Under the pieces are notes generated by a model. That model saw only the letters and a program-made list of their open reading frames with translations. It made no database searches and was not told the DNA's origin. The position numbers were made by a program, and so were the translations under genes. Positions 44,160 to 53,053 of a DNA stretch of 64,000 bases are shown here, piece after piece. Every line of letters starts with the position of its first letter. The stretch's first letter is position 1. Source of the DNA: an uncultured Lachnospiraceae bacterium (GTDB lineage: Bacteria; Bacillota; Clostridia; Lachnospirales; Lachnospiraceae); the NCBI GenBank assembly GCA_944380605.1, contig CALWIA010000034.1, forward strand, positions 1-64,000. Reading direction: 5' to 3'.

Positions 44160-44290
44160 GCGCAAGCCCGTGAGCGAGGAAACGGAGTTTCCGAGCATGC
44201 ACGGCGGAGAGCGCGGAAGGCGCAAGCCCGTGAGCGAGGAAACGTAGTTTCCGAGCATGCACGGCGGAGGGCGCGAAGGGCGCAGGCCCG
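44160..44290. repeat. 60-bp tandem repeat, two full copies plus a partial third
   Basis: Two copies (44160-44219 and 44220-44279) differ at only a few positions, and an 11-base start of a third follows. Each has a GGAAAC / GTTTCC hairpin and a GCATGC palindrome. The spacing is a multiple of three but I see no convincing gene. It fills the gap between the MATE gene and the SH3 lipoprotein; the rest of 43989-44331 shows nothing else. Confidence 0.8.
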
Positions 44291-44331
44291 CGCATGGCGC
44301 GCGGAAACGGAATACGGATGGAGGACGGATG

Positions 44332-45210
44332 ATGAAAAAGTACGGGATCATTCTGGCTGCGGCGCTGACCGCTGCGGCAGTCACCGCCTGCGGAAGCGGC
44401 GATGGCATTGTGATCAATGGAACCACGGCTGCAGAAAGCCAGATGGAAGAAACGGGAGAACTTCCCCAGGAAGGCATGACAGAGACGGAACAGGGGGAGA
44501 GCGCCTCCGGTTCCGGAACGAAAATAGAGATTGTAACCGGTGAGACCACCGCCGCGCAGGAGCCGGCGTCGGAGTCTCTGGAAGGACAGACGGAACCGGA
44601 AACGGCGGCGCCGACGGAAGCGCCCAAACCGCAGCCTTCCACCACCGCGGCCACAAAGGCGCCGGAGACCACGGCGGCTAAACAGTACGCGGTAACGGAC
44701 GTCAGCAAAAAGATGTACGCCACCACGTCGGTGCGTGTAAGAAGCAGCTATTCCACCAGTTCGGAAGTGCTGGGTTCCCTGGCTTCCGGCGAAGAGGTCC
44801 AGGTGACCGGCGAATCGGAAAACGGATGGATGCGGGTGGATTATAAAGGACATACAGCCTATGTATCCAAGAGTTATCTGTCGGATACCCGTCCGGCAGC
44901 GGAGTCTTCGGCCCAGACCAGCCAGACGACAGCGGCTTCCGGCGGAACCGGGACGACGCCCACGTCTCCTTCCGGAACGGCGCCCACCTCGGCTCAGCCG
45001 ACGACGGCGGCGGCCTCCGGTACCAGTTCAGTCACCGGCAGCATTACCTCGCTGGATCCTTCCGGCATGACGGTGCAGGGCAGCGACGGATCGTCCTATC
45101 AGTTTGTCTGGGGTACCAGTGTTCCGGCTCTGGCGCCGGGAGAACGGGTGCAGGTGCAGTACCGGATCAACAGCGCCGGACAGCGGGAAGTAACACAGAT
45201 TACAAAATAG
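44332..45210 (+). CDS. SH3-domain lipoprotein
   Basis: 292 residues. Signal peptide and lipobox AVTAC (Cys about 20). A Thr/Glu/Pro-rich linker (about 25-115, with ATKAPETTAAK) leads to a bacterial SH3 domain (TTSVRVRSSYSTSSEVLGSL ... GWMRVDYKGHTAYVSKSYL, about 125-185). A second low-complexity stretch leads to a small C-terminal beta domain (SITSLDPSGMTVQGSDGSSY). It is probably anchored in the membrane with SH3 contact to peptidoglycan. GGAGG (44320-44324) is 7 bases from ATG 44332 and 4 from ATG 44329, so the former is preferred. Confidence 0.87.
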   Translation: MKKYGIILAAALTAAAVTACGSGDGIVINGTTAAESQMEETGELPQEGMTETEQGESASGSGTKIEIVTGETTAAQEPASESLEGQTEPETAAPTEAPKPQPSTTAATKAPETTAAKQYAVTDVSKKMYATTSVRVRSSYSTSSEVLGSLASGEEVQVTGESENGWMRVDYKGHTAYVSKSYLSDTRPAAESSAQTSQTTAASGGTGTTPTSPSGTAPTSAQPTTAAASGTSSVTGSITSLDPSGMTVQGSDGSSYQFVWGTSVPALAPGERVQVQYRINSAGQREVTQITK

Positions 45211-45306
45211 CTTTCCTTTTTTTAGAAAATAGGGTATAATTGTCTAAACGAATATGTCTCTTTACCGGATATATTCCCAATATAAAAGACAAGCGAGGTG
45301 TGGAAT

Positions 45307-45642
45307 ATGAAAATTATTTACGCGATTGTCAGTTCTGACGATGGAACCCGAGTGACCGATGTCCTGAATGAGCATCAGTTCAGCGTTACCCGCCTGGCCA
45401 CCACCGGAGGTTTTCTGAAAAAAGGCAACTGTACGCTGATGATTGGTACAGAAGCAGAAAAGGTGGATGAAGCGATTCAGCTGATCAAGGAAACCTGCGG
45501 CAAGCGTCAGCGGATTACATGCAATGTTCCGGCACCTAATATCGGCTCTATTTCCGCCGGGTATATGATGATGCCCATGACGGTGGAACTGGGGGGAGCG
45601 ACGATTTTTGTGACGGACGTGGAACGTTTCGAAAAGATCTGA
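45307..45642 (+). CDS. darA: Cyclic-di-AMP receptor DarA (PstA, PII-like)
   Basis: 111 residues. A PII-like trimeric c-di-AMP binding protein conserved in Firmicutes. Diagnostic segments are TRLATTGGFLKKGN (about 29-42), IGTEAEKVDEAI and ELGGATIFV near the C-terminus. ATG 45307 follows GAGGTGTGG. A -10 TATAAT lies at 45235-45240, with a weak -35 TTTCCT at 45212. Its downstream target is not known; it links osmotic and potassium signalling to gene expression or metabolism in related bacteria. Confidence 0.93.
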   Translation: MKIIYAIVSSDDGTRVTDVLNEHQFSVTRLATTGGFLKKGNCTLMIGTEAEKVDEAIQLIKETCGKRQRITCNVPAPNIGSISAGYMMMPMTVELGGATIFVTDVERFEKI

Positions 45643-45663
45643 CGGACAGATCGGATACCGATG

Positions 45664-45720
45664 TGCTCCTTCTGAAGCGGATGGCCGGGCAGGCGGCCGC
45701 CTCAGAAGGGGCATATTTTT
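45664..45720 (+). terminator. darA terminator
   Basis: TGCTCCTTCTGA (45664-45675) pairs with TCAGAAGGGGCA (45702-45713), followed by TATTTTT. Confidence 0.85.
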
Positions 45721-45770
45721 GTATGGAGTGATCAGGCCCTGCGGCTCATCAAGAAAAGGAGAGAACGGAT

Positions 45771-47117
45771 ATGATTTTTAACATACTGGAGTACGGCGCC
45801 TGCGGCGACGGCGTCACCATGGATACGGAGGCTATACAGAAGGCAGTGGACGACTGCAGCGCGGCAGGCGGCGGCCAGGTGCTGCTGCCGGGAGGGAAAA
45901 CGTACCGTTGCGGCACCCTGGTGCTGAAGTCAGACGTGGAACTGCACCTGGAAAACGGAGCGGTATTAAAGGCCGGAGACCGGCTGGAAGATTTCAACCG
46001 GTTCGGCCTGACGGTGAACTTAAACACCAGCCTGGACGTTCCCACCTATGAGAACTGCGACTATTCGGGAAAGCCGGCCCTGTATTTTATCTATGCCAAG
46101 GACTGCGAGAACCTGAAAATTACGGGTGAGGGTGTGATCGACGGCAATGAAGAAATTTTCTACGGCACCGTTTCTCCGTGGCATATCGATGGCAAATTTT
46201 ACCCCAGAGTGCCGCTTCTGTATCTGGAGCATGTGACCCACCTGTCCATTCTCCACGTGACGCTGACTCACAGCGCGTTCTGGACCACCCATATGGTGGG
46301 ATGCAATGACGTGCTGATCGACGGCGTGCGGATCCTCAACAATCTGAAGCTGGCCAACTGCGACGGCATCGATCCCGATCACTGCCAGAACGTGCGGATC
46401 GCCAACTGCCACATCGAGACGGCGGACGACTGCATTGTGTTCAAAAACACGGAAGGCGCCATGGAATACGGAAACTGTGAGAATATCTGCGTGACCAACT
46501 GCACGCTGGTTTCCACCAGTGCCGCCATCAAATTTGGCACGGAAAGCGCGGCGCCATTCCGCAATATTACTGTGCAGAACTGCAATATCCATGACACCAA
46601 CCGGGGGATTTCCATGCAGCTGCGGGATCAGGGCTCCATTGAAAACGTGCTGTTTTCCGGCATCAATATCCACACCCGGATGGTTTCCAAGGAGCACTGG
46701 TGGGGTTCGGCGGAGCCCATCTGCGTCACTGCCGTGAAACGGCGGGAAGATACGAAGATCGGCACCATCCGCAACGTGACCTTCCGGGATATCAACTGCA
46801 TCAGCGAGAACGGCATTCTGGTGTATGGAGACGCGAGAGAAGAGGGACCGTACAACATTCAGAACCTGCGGTTTGAAAATGTGAATCTGCGGCTGACGCG
46901 GCAGACCGACTGGCCCAAGGATATCCACGACCTGCGTCCCTTCTGGGATACGCCTATGGTCAAGGGGCCCATGGCCGCCGTCTATGCCCGGTATGCCCAG
47001 GGCCTGCGGTTTAACGGTCTGTCCTATATCATTGAAGAAGAGATGAAAGAATATGTGAAATCCCCGGTGGACGCGGAACACTGCGCGCAGGTACGGGTGG
47101 ACGCGGACATCGCGTGA
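45771..47117 (+). CDS. GH28 polygalacturonase-family hydrolase, cytoplasmic
   Basis: 448 residues, a right-handed beta-helix. The start matches pectinases (FNILEYGACGDGVTMDTEAI). Catalytic acids are in NCDGIDPDHC (about 196) and ADDCIVFKN (about 219). The usual GHG and RIK motifs are replaced by SAAIKFGTES and RGISMQLRD, so it belongs to a divergent exo-acting branch that cleaves oligogalacturonide or rhamnogalacturonan fragments. There is no signal peptide, so it acts on imported oligosaccharides. AAGGAGAG precedes ATG 45771. An ABC exporter-like gene follows after 51 bases. Confidence 0.9.
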   Translation: MIFNILEYGACGDGVTMDTEAIQKAVDDCSAAGGGQVLLPGGKTYRCGTLVLKSDVELHLENGAVLKAGDRLEDFNRFGLTVNLNTSLDVPTYENCDYSGKPALYFIYAKDCENLKITGEGVIDGNEEIFYGTVSPWHIDGKFYPRVPLLYLEHVTHLSILHVTLTHSAFWTTHMVGCNDVLIDGVRILNNLKLANCDGIDPDHCQNVRIANCHIETADDCIVFKNTEGAMEYGNCENICVTNCTLVSTSAAIKFGTESAAPFRNITVQNCNIHDTNRGISMQLRDQGSIENVLFSGINIHTRMVSKEHWWGSAEPICVTAVKRREDTKIGTIRNVTFRDINCISENGILVYGDAREEGPYNIQNLRFENVNLRLTRQTDWPKDIHDLRPFWDTPMVKGPMAAVYARYAQGLRFNGLSYIIEEEMKEYVKSPVDAEHCAQVRVDADIA

Positions 47118-47168
47118 CGCGGGAGCAGGGCTGTTTTGTAAAACCCTCCCAATCATCCAGGAGGAAGT

Positions 47169-48926
47169 ATGAAACAGAAGATTACTAAAAAACGGATCCG
47201 GAAATTCTTATCCTACTATAGACCCTGGCGGCGCATCTTTATTATGGACATGTGCTTCGCTGGCCTTTCGGCGGCGGCGGTGCTTTTGTTTCCGCTGCTG
47301 TCCGGCTACATCACCGGCGAGGTGCTTTCCAGCTGGGACGCGGATACCCAGAGGAATCTGCTGCTGGCGGCCATGGGCATGGCGGTGCTGGCAGCGGCGG
47401 AAATCGGAAGCAATATTACCTACGCTTATTTCGGCCACGCCATGGGCGCGCGGATGGAAGGCGCCATGCGGGAAGAACTGTTTGCCCATTATGAGCGGCT
47501 GTCCTTTCGATTTCACGGAAAAAACAGCGTGGGAAAACTGATGACTGTGGCTTCCAATGATTTAAACGGCATGACGGAATTGTTTCACCACGGCCCGGAA
47601 GACATTCTGAAGACACTGATCAAATTTGTGGGCGCTTTCGTGATTCTGATTCAGATTCACGTGCCCCTGACGCTGATTCTGTTTTCCGTGCTGCCGGTGC
47701 TGGGATACGCGGCGTACCGCGCGGACCGGATTATGGAGGCCCAGCTGCTGCGTTCCCGGGAAGATCTGGCGCAGATGAACGAAAAACTGGAGGATACGCT
47801 GGCGGGCGTCCGCACGGTGAAGGCCTTCGGCCAGGAGCGGGAAGAAGCTGCGGAGTTTGCTCAAAAGAACCGGAAGTATACCGACAGCCAGTGCCTGTTT
47901 TACAAGGTAGAGGCGGAATTTTATGAGTCCATGCGGGGATATCCCCGGCTGCTGACCATGCTGGCGGTGGTGTTCGGGGCGCTGTTTATCGGCAGGGGCA
48001 CGCTGGACGTACCGGTGCTGGTGACGTTTCTGCTCTATGTGGGCACTCTGGCGGAGCCGGTGAACACGGTGATGAATTTCATGCGTCTGTACGAAGAGGG
48101 CAAGGCGGGATTTATCCGGTTCATGGATATGCTGGAAACGGAGCCGGAGATTGAGGAAGCGGAGCATCCGGTGCGGCTGACGGATCCCAAAGGCGAGATC
48201 GTGTTCGACCACGTGGACTTCCGCTATGAGAAAACCGGTCCCGATGTGCTTAAAGACGTGAGTTTCCGGATTGAAAGCGGGCAGTCGGCGGCGTTTGCCG
48301 GCGTGTCCGGCATCGGAAAGACCACCATCAGCCTGCTGCTGGCCCGGTTTTACGACGTGACCGGCGGCCGGATCTGCATCGACGGCACCGATATCCGGCA
48401 GCTGAGCCTGGATTCCCTGCGGGGCGCCGTTGGTCTGGTGCAGCAGGAGGTCTACATTTTCAACGGCACCATCCGGGACAACATCCGCTACGGAAAACGG
48501 GACGCGTCCCAGGAAGAAATCGAGGACGCGGCCAGAAAAGCGGATATTCACGACTTTATTATGTCTCTGGAAAAGGGGTATGACACAGAGGTAGGGACCC
48601 GGGGCATCCGCCTGTCCGGCGGACAGCGCCAGAGAGTCAGCATCGCCCGGCTGTTTCTGAAGGATCCGAAGATCCTGATTCTGGACGAGGCCACCAGCGC
48701 GCTGGATTATGAAAGCGAGCGGGCGGTTCAGGAGTCGCTGGAGCGGCTGATGCAGGGGCGGACCTCCATTGTCATCGCCCATCGGCTCTCCACCATTCGG
48801 GGCGCGGATCAGATCTATGTGATGGGAAAACAGAATATTGTGGAGCAGGGAACCCATGAGGAGCTGCTGGCGCGGGGCGGAGAATACGCCCGGCTGTGCA
48901 GACTGGGGCTTTCCGGTCCGCAGTAA
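47169..48926 (+). CDS. ABC transporter half-molecule (membrane plus ATPase domains)
   Basis: 585 residues. An N-terminal six-helix transmembrane domain (about 20-320) is followed by an ATPase domain with Walker A GVSGIGKTT (note Ile in place of the usual Ser or Cys), signature LSGGQRQR, Walker B ILILDEATSALD and switch His in IAHRLS. It would work as a homodimer, like MsbA- or LmrA-type exporters. AGGAGG (47159-47164) precedes ATG 47169. It lies downstream of the GH28 gene, but the cargo is unknown. Transcription ends at the hairpin 48949-48984. Confidence 0.93.
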   Translation: MKQKITKKRIRKFLSYYRPWRRIFIMDMCFAGLSAAAVLLFPLLSGYITGEVLSSWDADTQRNLLLAAMGMAVLAAAEIGSNITYAYFGHAMGARMEGAMREELFAHYERLSFRFHGKNSVGKLMTVASNDLNGMTELFHHGPEDILKTLIKFVGAFVILIQIHVPLTLILFSVLPVLGYAAYRADRIMEAQLLRSREDLAQMNEKLEDTLAGVRTVKAFGQEREEAAEFAQKNRKYTDSQCLFYKVEAEFYESMRGYPRLLTMLAVVFGALFIGRGTLDVPVLVTFLLYVGTLAEPVNTVMNFMRLYEEGKAGFIRFMDMLETEPEIEEAEHPVRLTDPKGEIVFDHVDFRYEKTGPDVLKDVSFRIESGQSAAFAGVSGIGKTTISLLLARFYDVTGGRICIDGTDIRQLSLDSLRGAVGLVQQEVYIFNGTIRDNIRYGKRDASQEEIEDAARKADIHDFIMSLEKGYDTEVGTRGIRLSGGQRQRVSIARLFLKDPKILILDEATSALDYESERAVQESLERLMQGRTSIVIAHRLSTIRGADQIYVMGKQNIVEQGTHEELLARGGEYARLCRLGLSGPQ

Positions 48927-48948
48927 AAGCAAAGAAAGGCAAAAAGAA

Positions 48949-48984
48949 TACCGCGGAGTCATCCAAACGGGTGATTCCGCGGTA
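48949..48984. terminator. Bidirectional terminator between the ABC gene and tRNA-Val
   Basis: TACCGCGGAGTCA (48949-48961) pairs with TGATTCCGCGGTA (48972-48984), with one mismatch. CTTTTA follows on the plus strand and TTCTTTTT on the minus strand. Confidence 0.85.
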
Positions 48985-48990
48985 CTTTTA

Positions 48991-49063
48991 TGGAGACAAC
49001 AGGGCTCGAACCTGCGACCCCATGCGTGTGATGCATGTGCTCTCCCAGCTGAGCTATGCCTCC
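48991..49063 (-). tRNA. tRNA-Val (CAC)
   Basis: On the minus strand, acceptor GGAGGCA pairs with TGTCTCC. The anticodon stem is CATGC/GCATG with loop ATCACAC, so the anticodon is CAC. The T arm is GCAGG, TTCGAGC, CCTGT. The discriminator is A and no CCA is encoded. Confidence 0.95.
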
Positions 49064-49070
49064 GTCCATT

Positions 49071-49098
49071 ATTCTACCACGAATCCGGAAAATTGCAA
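49071..49098 (-). promoter_or_regulatory. tRNA-Val promoter
   Basis: On the minus strand: -35 TTGCAA (49093-49098), 16-base spacer, -10 TAGAAT (49071-49076), 8 bases before the tRNA. Confidence 0.7.
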
Positions 49099-49133
49099 GG
49101 GGAAATTTCCAAAACCGGGAAAATTGCTTGCGA

Positions 49134-49162
49134 TTGACATAAAAAATAAAAAAGACTATGAT
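49134..49162 (+). promoter_or_regulatory. Promoter of the NifX-like gene
   Basis: -35 TTGACA (49134-49139), 17-base spacer, -10 TATGAT (49157-49162). Confidence 0.8.
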
Positions 49163-49216
49163 AAGAGAAAGCGGGCGGCGGCGGAAAGCCTGCCGGCCGG
49201 AAAGGAGAAAGGGATT

Positions 49217-49627
49217 ATGAAAGCAGCAGTAACGTATGAGAATGGCCAGGTGTTCCAGCATTTCGGACACTGCAGCCAGTTTAAATTTTATGAAGGTGAA
49301 AACGGACAGATCCGTTCCAGCCAGGTGGTGGAGACCGGCGGCAGCGGCCACGGGGCGCTGGCCGGTTTTCTGAAGGAGCACGGCGCCGACGCGCTGATCT
49401 GCGGCGGCATCGGCATGGGCGCCCGGATGGCGCTGCAGGAGGCGGGCATCGCCCTGTATCCCGGCGTATCCGGCAGCGCGGACGAGGCGGCAGCGGCGCT
49501 GTTTGCCGGCAGCCTGTCCTATGATCCCGACGCGTCCTGCAGCCATCACCACGAAGAAGGCCATGACTGCGGCCATCACGACGGGGGATGCGGCGAGGAC
49601 AAGCACGGCTGTCCCGGAAGCCGCTGA
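49217..49627 (+). CDS. NifX/NifB-C-terminal-like cluster-binding protein with His/Cys tail
   Basis: 136 residues. The first about 105 residues match the dinitrogenase iron-molybdenum cofactor-binding fold (KAAVTYENGQVFQHFGHCSQ; ADALICGGIGMGARMALQEA). The tail is rich in His and Cys (CSHHHEEGHDCGHHDGG...), a metal-binding extension. No nitrogenase genes are present, so it is one of the stand-alone family members linked to iron-sulfur or metal handling. ATG 49217 follows AAAGGAG and has its own promoter; an in-frame extension upstream crosses the tRNA and is rejected. Confidence 0.88.
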   Translation: MKAAVTYENGQVFQHFGHCSQFKFYEGENGQIRSSQVVETGGSGHGALAGFLKEHGADALICGGIGMGARMALQEAGIALYPGVSGSADEAAAALFAGSLSYDPDASCSHHHEEGHDCGHHDGGCGEDKHGCPGSR

Positions 49628-49641
49628 CGGGAATCCAATAG

Positions 49642-49672
49642 AAAAAGTGTGCGCGGCCGCGCACACTTTTTT
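49642..49672. terminator. Strong terminator after the NifX-like gene
   Basis: AAAAAGTGTGCGCGG (49642-49656) pairs perfectly with CCGCGCACACTTTTT (49657-49671), with a further T. The symmetry allows both directions. Confidence 0.9.
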
Positions 49673-49685
49673 AAACATAGGGAGG

Positions 49686-49713
49686 GCCGGCAGGAAGGGG
49701 GATTCCTGCCGGC
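49686..49713. repeat. Second hairpin, no T tract
   Basis: GCCGGCAGGAA (49686-49696) pairs perfectly with TTCCTGCCGGC (49703-49713) around GGGGGA. It lies between the previous terminator and the next gene and is not followed by a T run. Confidence 0.7.
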
Positions 49714-49837
49714 AAGAGTATGAAAAAGTTTTGAAAAAGGCTCATCACCTGTTTACGAGATTGATTCTATCGGGAAAATGTGTCCAAAGTTTGTTTTATC
49801 TGTGAAAAAAGTATAAAAAGGAGGACGCACAGGCCAT

Positions 49838-51880
49838 ATGCTGCTGTTTCAGGACGACTTTAAAAATTTTGCCATAGGGGAATTTCCCTATGATCCGGAC
49901 CATTCCGCCATGGGAGAGTACCACTGTGTGACGGAGGAAGGCTACGCGGGCGCGTGGAAGGACCAGGTGTGCAACTATACATATAACGGCCACGGGCCTT
50001 CCTGGATGATTACCGAAGAAGACGGCAGCCACTATATGGAGTCCTGCCGCATTGAAAAAGACAATCCCCACCGGATGTTTCCCACGCTGCAGACCGGCAG
50101 CCTTCTGTGGCGGGACTACGACGTGCAGGTCCGGCTGCGCCGGCTGTCTACCAAAGGCATGGCGGGGCTGGCCTTCTGCATGAACGACAGCATCGATACC
50201 CTGGTCTTTTCTCTGGAGGGGCGGAGCCAGGTCCGGCTGTCCTGGCGGCATAAAGAAGAGGTGCAGGTGCTGGCGGCGGCGCCGTGGAAATGGGACTGCG
50301 ACAGCTTCCACAGCCTGCGGGCCTCCTGCCGGGGCAGCCATGTGGAATGTTTCCTCGATGGGGAAAAAGTGCTGGAGGCGGACACGCCGCTGGCGGCCAG
50401 GGGCGGCAAAATCGGCATAACCGCGGACTGCCCTACCCAGTTTACGGACGTGTCGGTGCAGGTATCGGAAGAAACGGCGGCGGCTATAGAGGAAGCCGGC
50501 CGGCTGCAGGCGGCGGAAGAGGCGCGGCTGCAGGCGGCGTTTCCGGCCATGAAGCTGTGCAGGAAGCTGGATCTGGGAAACTGCGGCGGCGGCCGGCAGA
50601 TCCGGTTCGGGCACCTGACCGGCACAAAGGAGTGGTTTGCGGTGATTCCTCAGGCCCAGAAGCGGGTGGACGGGGACGCCTACGGCCATATCAGCTGCCT
50701 GACGGCGGTGCGCCTGTCGGATGGAGCCGTGCTGTGGCAGAAGGGAGAGCCTTCGCTCCAGGCGGCCCGGCTGGGAAAAATCAGCGCGGACCTGCCGCTG
50801 CAGGTGTACGACATCGACGGAGACGGAAAGGACGAGGTAATCACCGCCCGCAATTTCCGGATTCTGATTCTGGACGGGGCCACCGGCGAGGTCAAAAAGT
50901 CTGCCCGGACGCCTTATTCCGACGACGACGACCGGACGGTGATCGGCGCGCCCTTCGGCATCTACGCCTTTGACCGCATCAATCCGGATGGAATCCGGAT
51001 CGCCAATTTCCGGGGCCTGGACCGGCCGTCGGACATTCTGATCAAGGACCGGTACTGCCGGGTGTATGCGCTGGATTCGGATCTGAACCTGATGTGGAAA
51101 TACAAAAGCCCCAAGAACACCGGACATTTTCCCATGGCGGTGGACGTCAACGGCGATGGGCACGACGAGCTGCTGTGCGGCTATACGCTGCTGGACTGCC
51201 ATGGCAGCCCCATTTGGACCTATCCCATTGAAGACGACCATACCGACGAAATTGTGGCCGGCAAGTTTATGGCCGGCAGCGGCAAAGGCTATTTTGCCTG
51301 CGTATCCGGGACGGAAGGATTTTTTATCGGAGATTTCCAGGGACGCATCCGGATGCGGGACCGCATCGGCCACGCCCAGCGGGTCAGCGTGGGAAACTAC
51401 TGCCCGGACCGGGAAGGATTTGAGATCGCGGTGTCCAACTTCTGGGGCCACCAGGGGGTGATCTACCTGTACGACTGCTTCGGCAATCCCCTGTGGGAGA
51501 TGGAAAATGAAAAGAACGGAAACCTTCTGGCGCCGGTCAACTGGACCGGCGATGGACAGGATCTGATCCTGACCAATCCGGATCCGAAAGCCGGCGGCCT
51601 GCTGGACGGACAGGGCCGGCGGGCGGTGGCCTTTCCCGACGACGGCCACCCGGTGATGTGCTGCGAAGTGCTGGATCTGTGGGGCGACGACCGGGACGAA
51701 CTGGTGGTATGGGACTATCAGAGTCTGTGGATTTACACCCAGGCGGACGGAGAAAAAGAAACCCGGTACCATCCGGTGAAGTATCCGATGTACAACGCCT
51801 CCAATTACCGGGGCGAGTATTCCTTCCCGGACGCGGAGTTTCTGACCTTCCGGGAATCTACGGAGCAAGAGGAAGAATAA
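49838..51880 (+). CDS. Cytoplasmic rhamnogalacturonan-lyase-like protein (LamG-like plus beta-propeller)
   Basis: 680 residues. Residues about 1-210 form a jelly-roll (LamG/DUF1080-like) domain. From about 250 to the end is a repeated beta-propeller with Ca-binding-type motifs YDIDGDGKDEV and VDVNGDGHDEL and Trp/Asp-rich blades, as in PL11-type rhamnogalacturonan lyases and FG-GAP proteins. There is no signal peptide although most relatives are secreted. AAGGAGG (49818-49824) lies 13 bases before ATG 49838, a long spacing. The stop TAA is directly followed by ATG of the nuclease gene. A role in pectin fragment metabolism is plausible given GH28 nearby; lyase activity is not certain. Confidence 0.78.
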   Translation: MLLFQDDFKNFAIGEFPYDPDHSAMGEYHCVTEEGYAGAWKDQVCNYTYNGHGPSWMITEEDGSHYMESCRIEKDNPHRMFPTLQTGSLLWRDYDVQVRLRRLSTKGMAGLAFCMNDSIDTLVFSLEGRSQVRLSWRHKEEVQVLAAAPWKWDCDSFHSLRASCRGSHVECFLDGEKVLEADTPLAARGGKIGITADCPTQFTDVSVQVSEETAAAIEEAGRLQAAEEARLQAAFPAMKLCRKLDLGNCGGGRQIRFGHLTGTKEWFAVIPQAQKRVDGDAYGHISCLTAVRLSDGAVLWQKGEPSLQAARLGKISADLPLQVYDIDGDGKDEVITARNFRILILDGATGEVKKSARTPYSDDDDRTVIGAPFGIYAFDRINPDGIRIANFRGLDRPSDILIKDRYCRVYALDSDLNLMWKYKSPKNTGHFPMAVDVNGDGHDELLCGYTLLDCHGSPIWTYPIEDDHTDEIVAGKFMAGSGKGYFACVSGTEGFFIGDFQGRIRMRDRIGHAQRVSVGNYCPDREGFEIAVSNFWGHQGVIYLYDCFGNPLWEMENEKNGNLLAPVNWTGDGQDLILTNPDPKAGGLLDGQGRRAVAFPDDGHPVMCCEVLDLWGDDRDELVVWDYQSLWIYTQADGEKETRYHPVKYPMYNASNYRGEYSFPDAEFLTFRESTEQEEE

Positions 51881-53053
51881 ATGGTAAAAATTTTTGTGAC
51901 CGGGGACAATCACTTCGGGAAAAAGTACAACCGGTATCCGGAAATCCGCCATCGGCTCACCGAGAGCCGCTATGGGTGTCTGGAGCAGATGGTGCGCCGG
52001 GCGGAGGAAGAGGGCTGCGAGCTGTTTGCGGTCACCGGGGACCTGTTTGACAGCTGCGTGTCCGTGGACCGGGAAAGCGTGGCGCGGGCGGCCCGGATTC
52101 TGGCGGGCTTTGCCGGTACCGTACTGGTGCTGCCGGGAAACCACGACTATTATACGGGGGAAGAAAAGGTCTGGAAGCGGTTTGAAGAGGCGCTGGCGGG
52201 CATGGAACACAACGTGCTTCTGTTAAAAGAATTCCGGCCGTACCGGGTGGTCTGCGCAGAGGAAACGGTGACGGTATATCCGGCTTTTTGCCAGAGCAAA
52301 CACGGAACAGCCAACAACCTGGACTGGATCCGGAAGGAGGGAATCCGGCAGGACGGAACCATTTCCATAGGCATGGCCCACGGCGCCATACAGGGCATTA
52401 CGCCGGATCTGAATCAGTCGTATTTTCTGATGACGGAAGAGGAACTGAACCGGATTCCGGCGGATCTTTGGCTGATCGGCCATACCCACGTCCCCTATCC
52501 GGCGGATCTGCGGGAAGACGAGGACACCTTCGGCCGGCGGATTTTCAACGCCGGCACCCACGAACAGCTGGACCTGTCCAATCACACGGAAGGCACGTGC
52601 ATGATCCTGACCTGTTTCCGGAAAGAGGGGAAGACGCTTGTGGGCGCCCGGCGGTATGTCAGCGGCAGGATCCGGTATCTGGACTGGCAGGCGCAGATCC
52701 GGCCCGGCAGCGGGGAAGGGCTGAAACAGACGCTGGAGCGGCTGGCGGATCAGGCGCCGGTGCCCAGAGAAGACGCGGTGATCCGGGTTACGGTATCCGG
52801 CGCGGCGCAGCCGGAGGAATATGAGGCGCGGCAGCAGATCTATGAAGCGGTTTTCGGGGGATTTCTCTTCTGGGAAATCCGGGACGCCGGCCTGCAGGAA
52901 GTGATCTCGGCGGACCGGATCCGCCGGGAATATGCCCAGACCAGCTTCGCGGCGCGGTTTCTGGAAGCCCTGGCGGAAGATCCGGCGCAGCTTCAGATGG
53001 CCTATCAGCTGCTGCGGCAGTGCAGGGAAGAGGAACAGGAGGAAAAACCGTGA
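51881..53053 (+). CDS. SbcD/YhaO-like DNA repair nuclease (metallophosphoesterase)
   Basis: 390 residues. Mre11/SbcD-type phosphoesterase motifs are in order: TGDNHFG, VTGDLFDS, LPGNHDYY, MAHGA and IGHTHVPYP. The C-terminal about 120 residues form the adaptor region. It starts with no gap after the preceding stop (TAAATG) and ends with a GTGA overlap with its partner gene. Together with that gene it should form a nuclease-ATPase complex that processes DNA ends. Confidence 0.9.
   Translation: MVKIFVTGDNHFGKKYNRYPEIRHRLTESRYGCLEQMVRRAEEEGCELFAVTGDLFDSCVSVDRESVARAARILAGFAGTVLVLPGNHDYYTGEEKVWKRFEEALAGMEHNVLLLKEFRPYRVVCAEETVTVYPAFCQSKHGTANNLDWIRKEGIRQDGTISIGMAHGAIQGITPDLNQSYFLMTEEELNRIPADLWLIGHTHVPYPADLREDEDTFGRRIFNAGTHEQLDLSNHTEGTCMILTCFRKEGKTLVGARRYVSGRIRYLDWQAQIRPGSGEGLKQTLERLADQAPVPREDAVIRVTVSGAAQPEEYEARQQIYEAVFGGFLFWEIRDAGLQEVISADRIRREYAQTSFAARFLEALAEDPAQLQMAYQLLRQCREEEQEEKP

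Noticed and set aside
43915-44853. Minus-strand open frames translating the 60-bp repeat into Ser/Pro/Leu-rich repeats
   Set aside because: They run through a noncoding repeat and antisense to the SH3 lipoprotein. Period-60 repetition alone explains the open frame.
48896-49216. A longer N-terminus for the NifX-like gene
   Set aside because: The in-frame extension crosses tRNA-Val and a terminator; the promoter and ribosome site lie just before ATG 49217.
49217-49627. Nitrogenase-related operon
   Set aside because: Only one NifX-like protein is present, with no nifHDK or nifEN. Stand-alone members are common in anaerobes.
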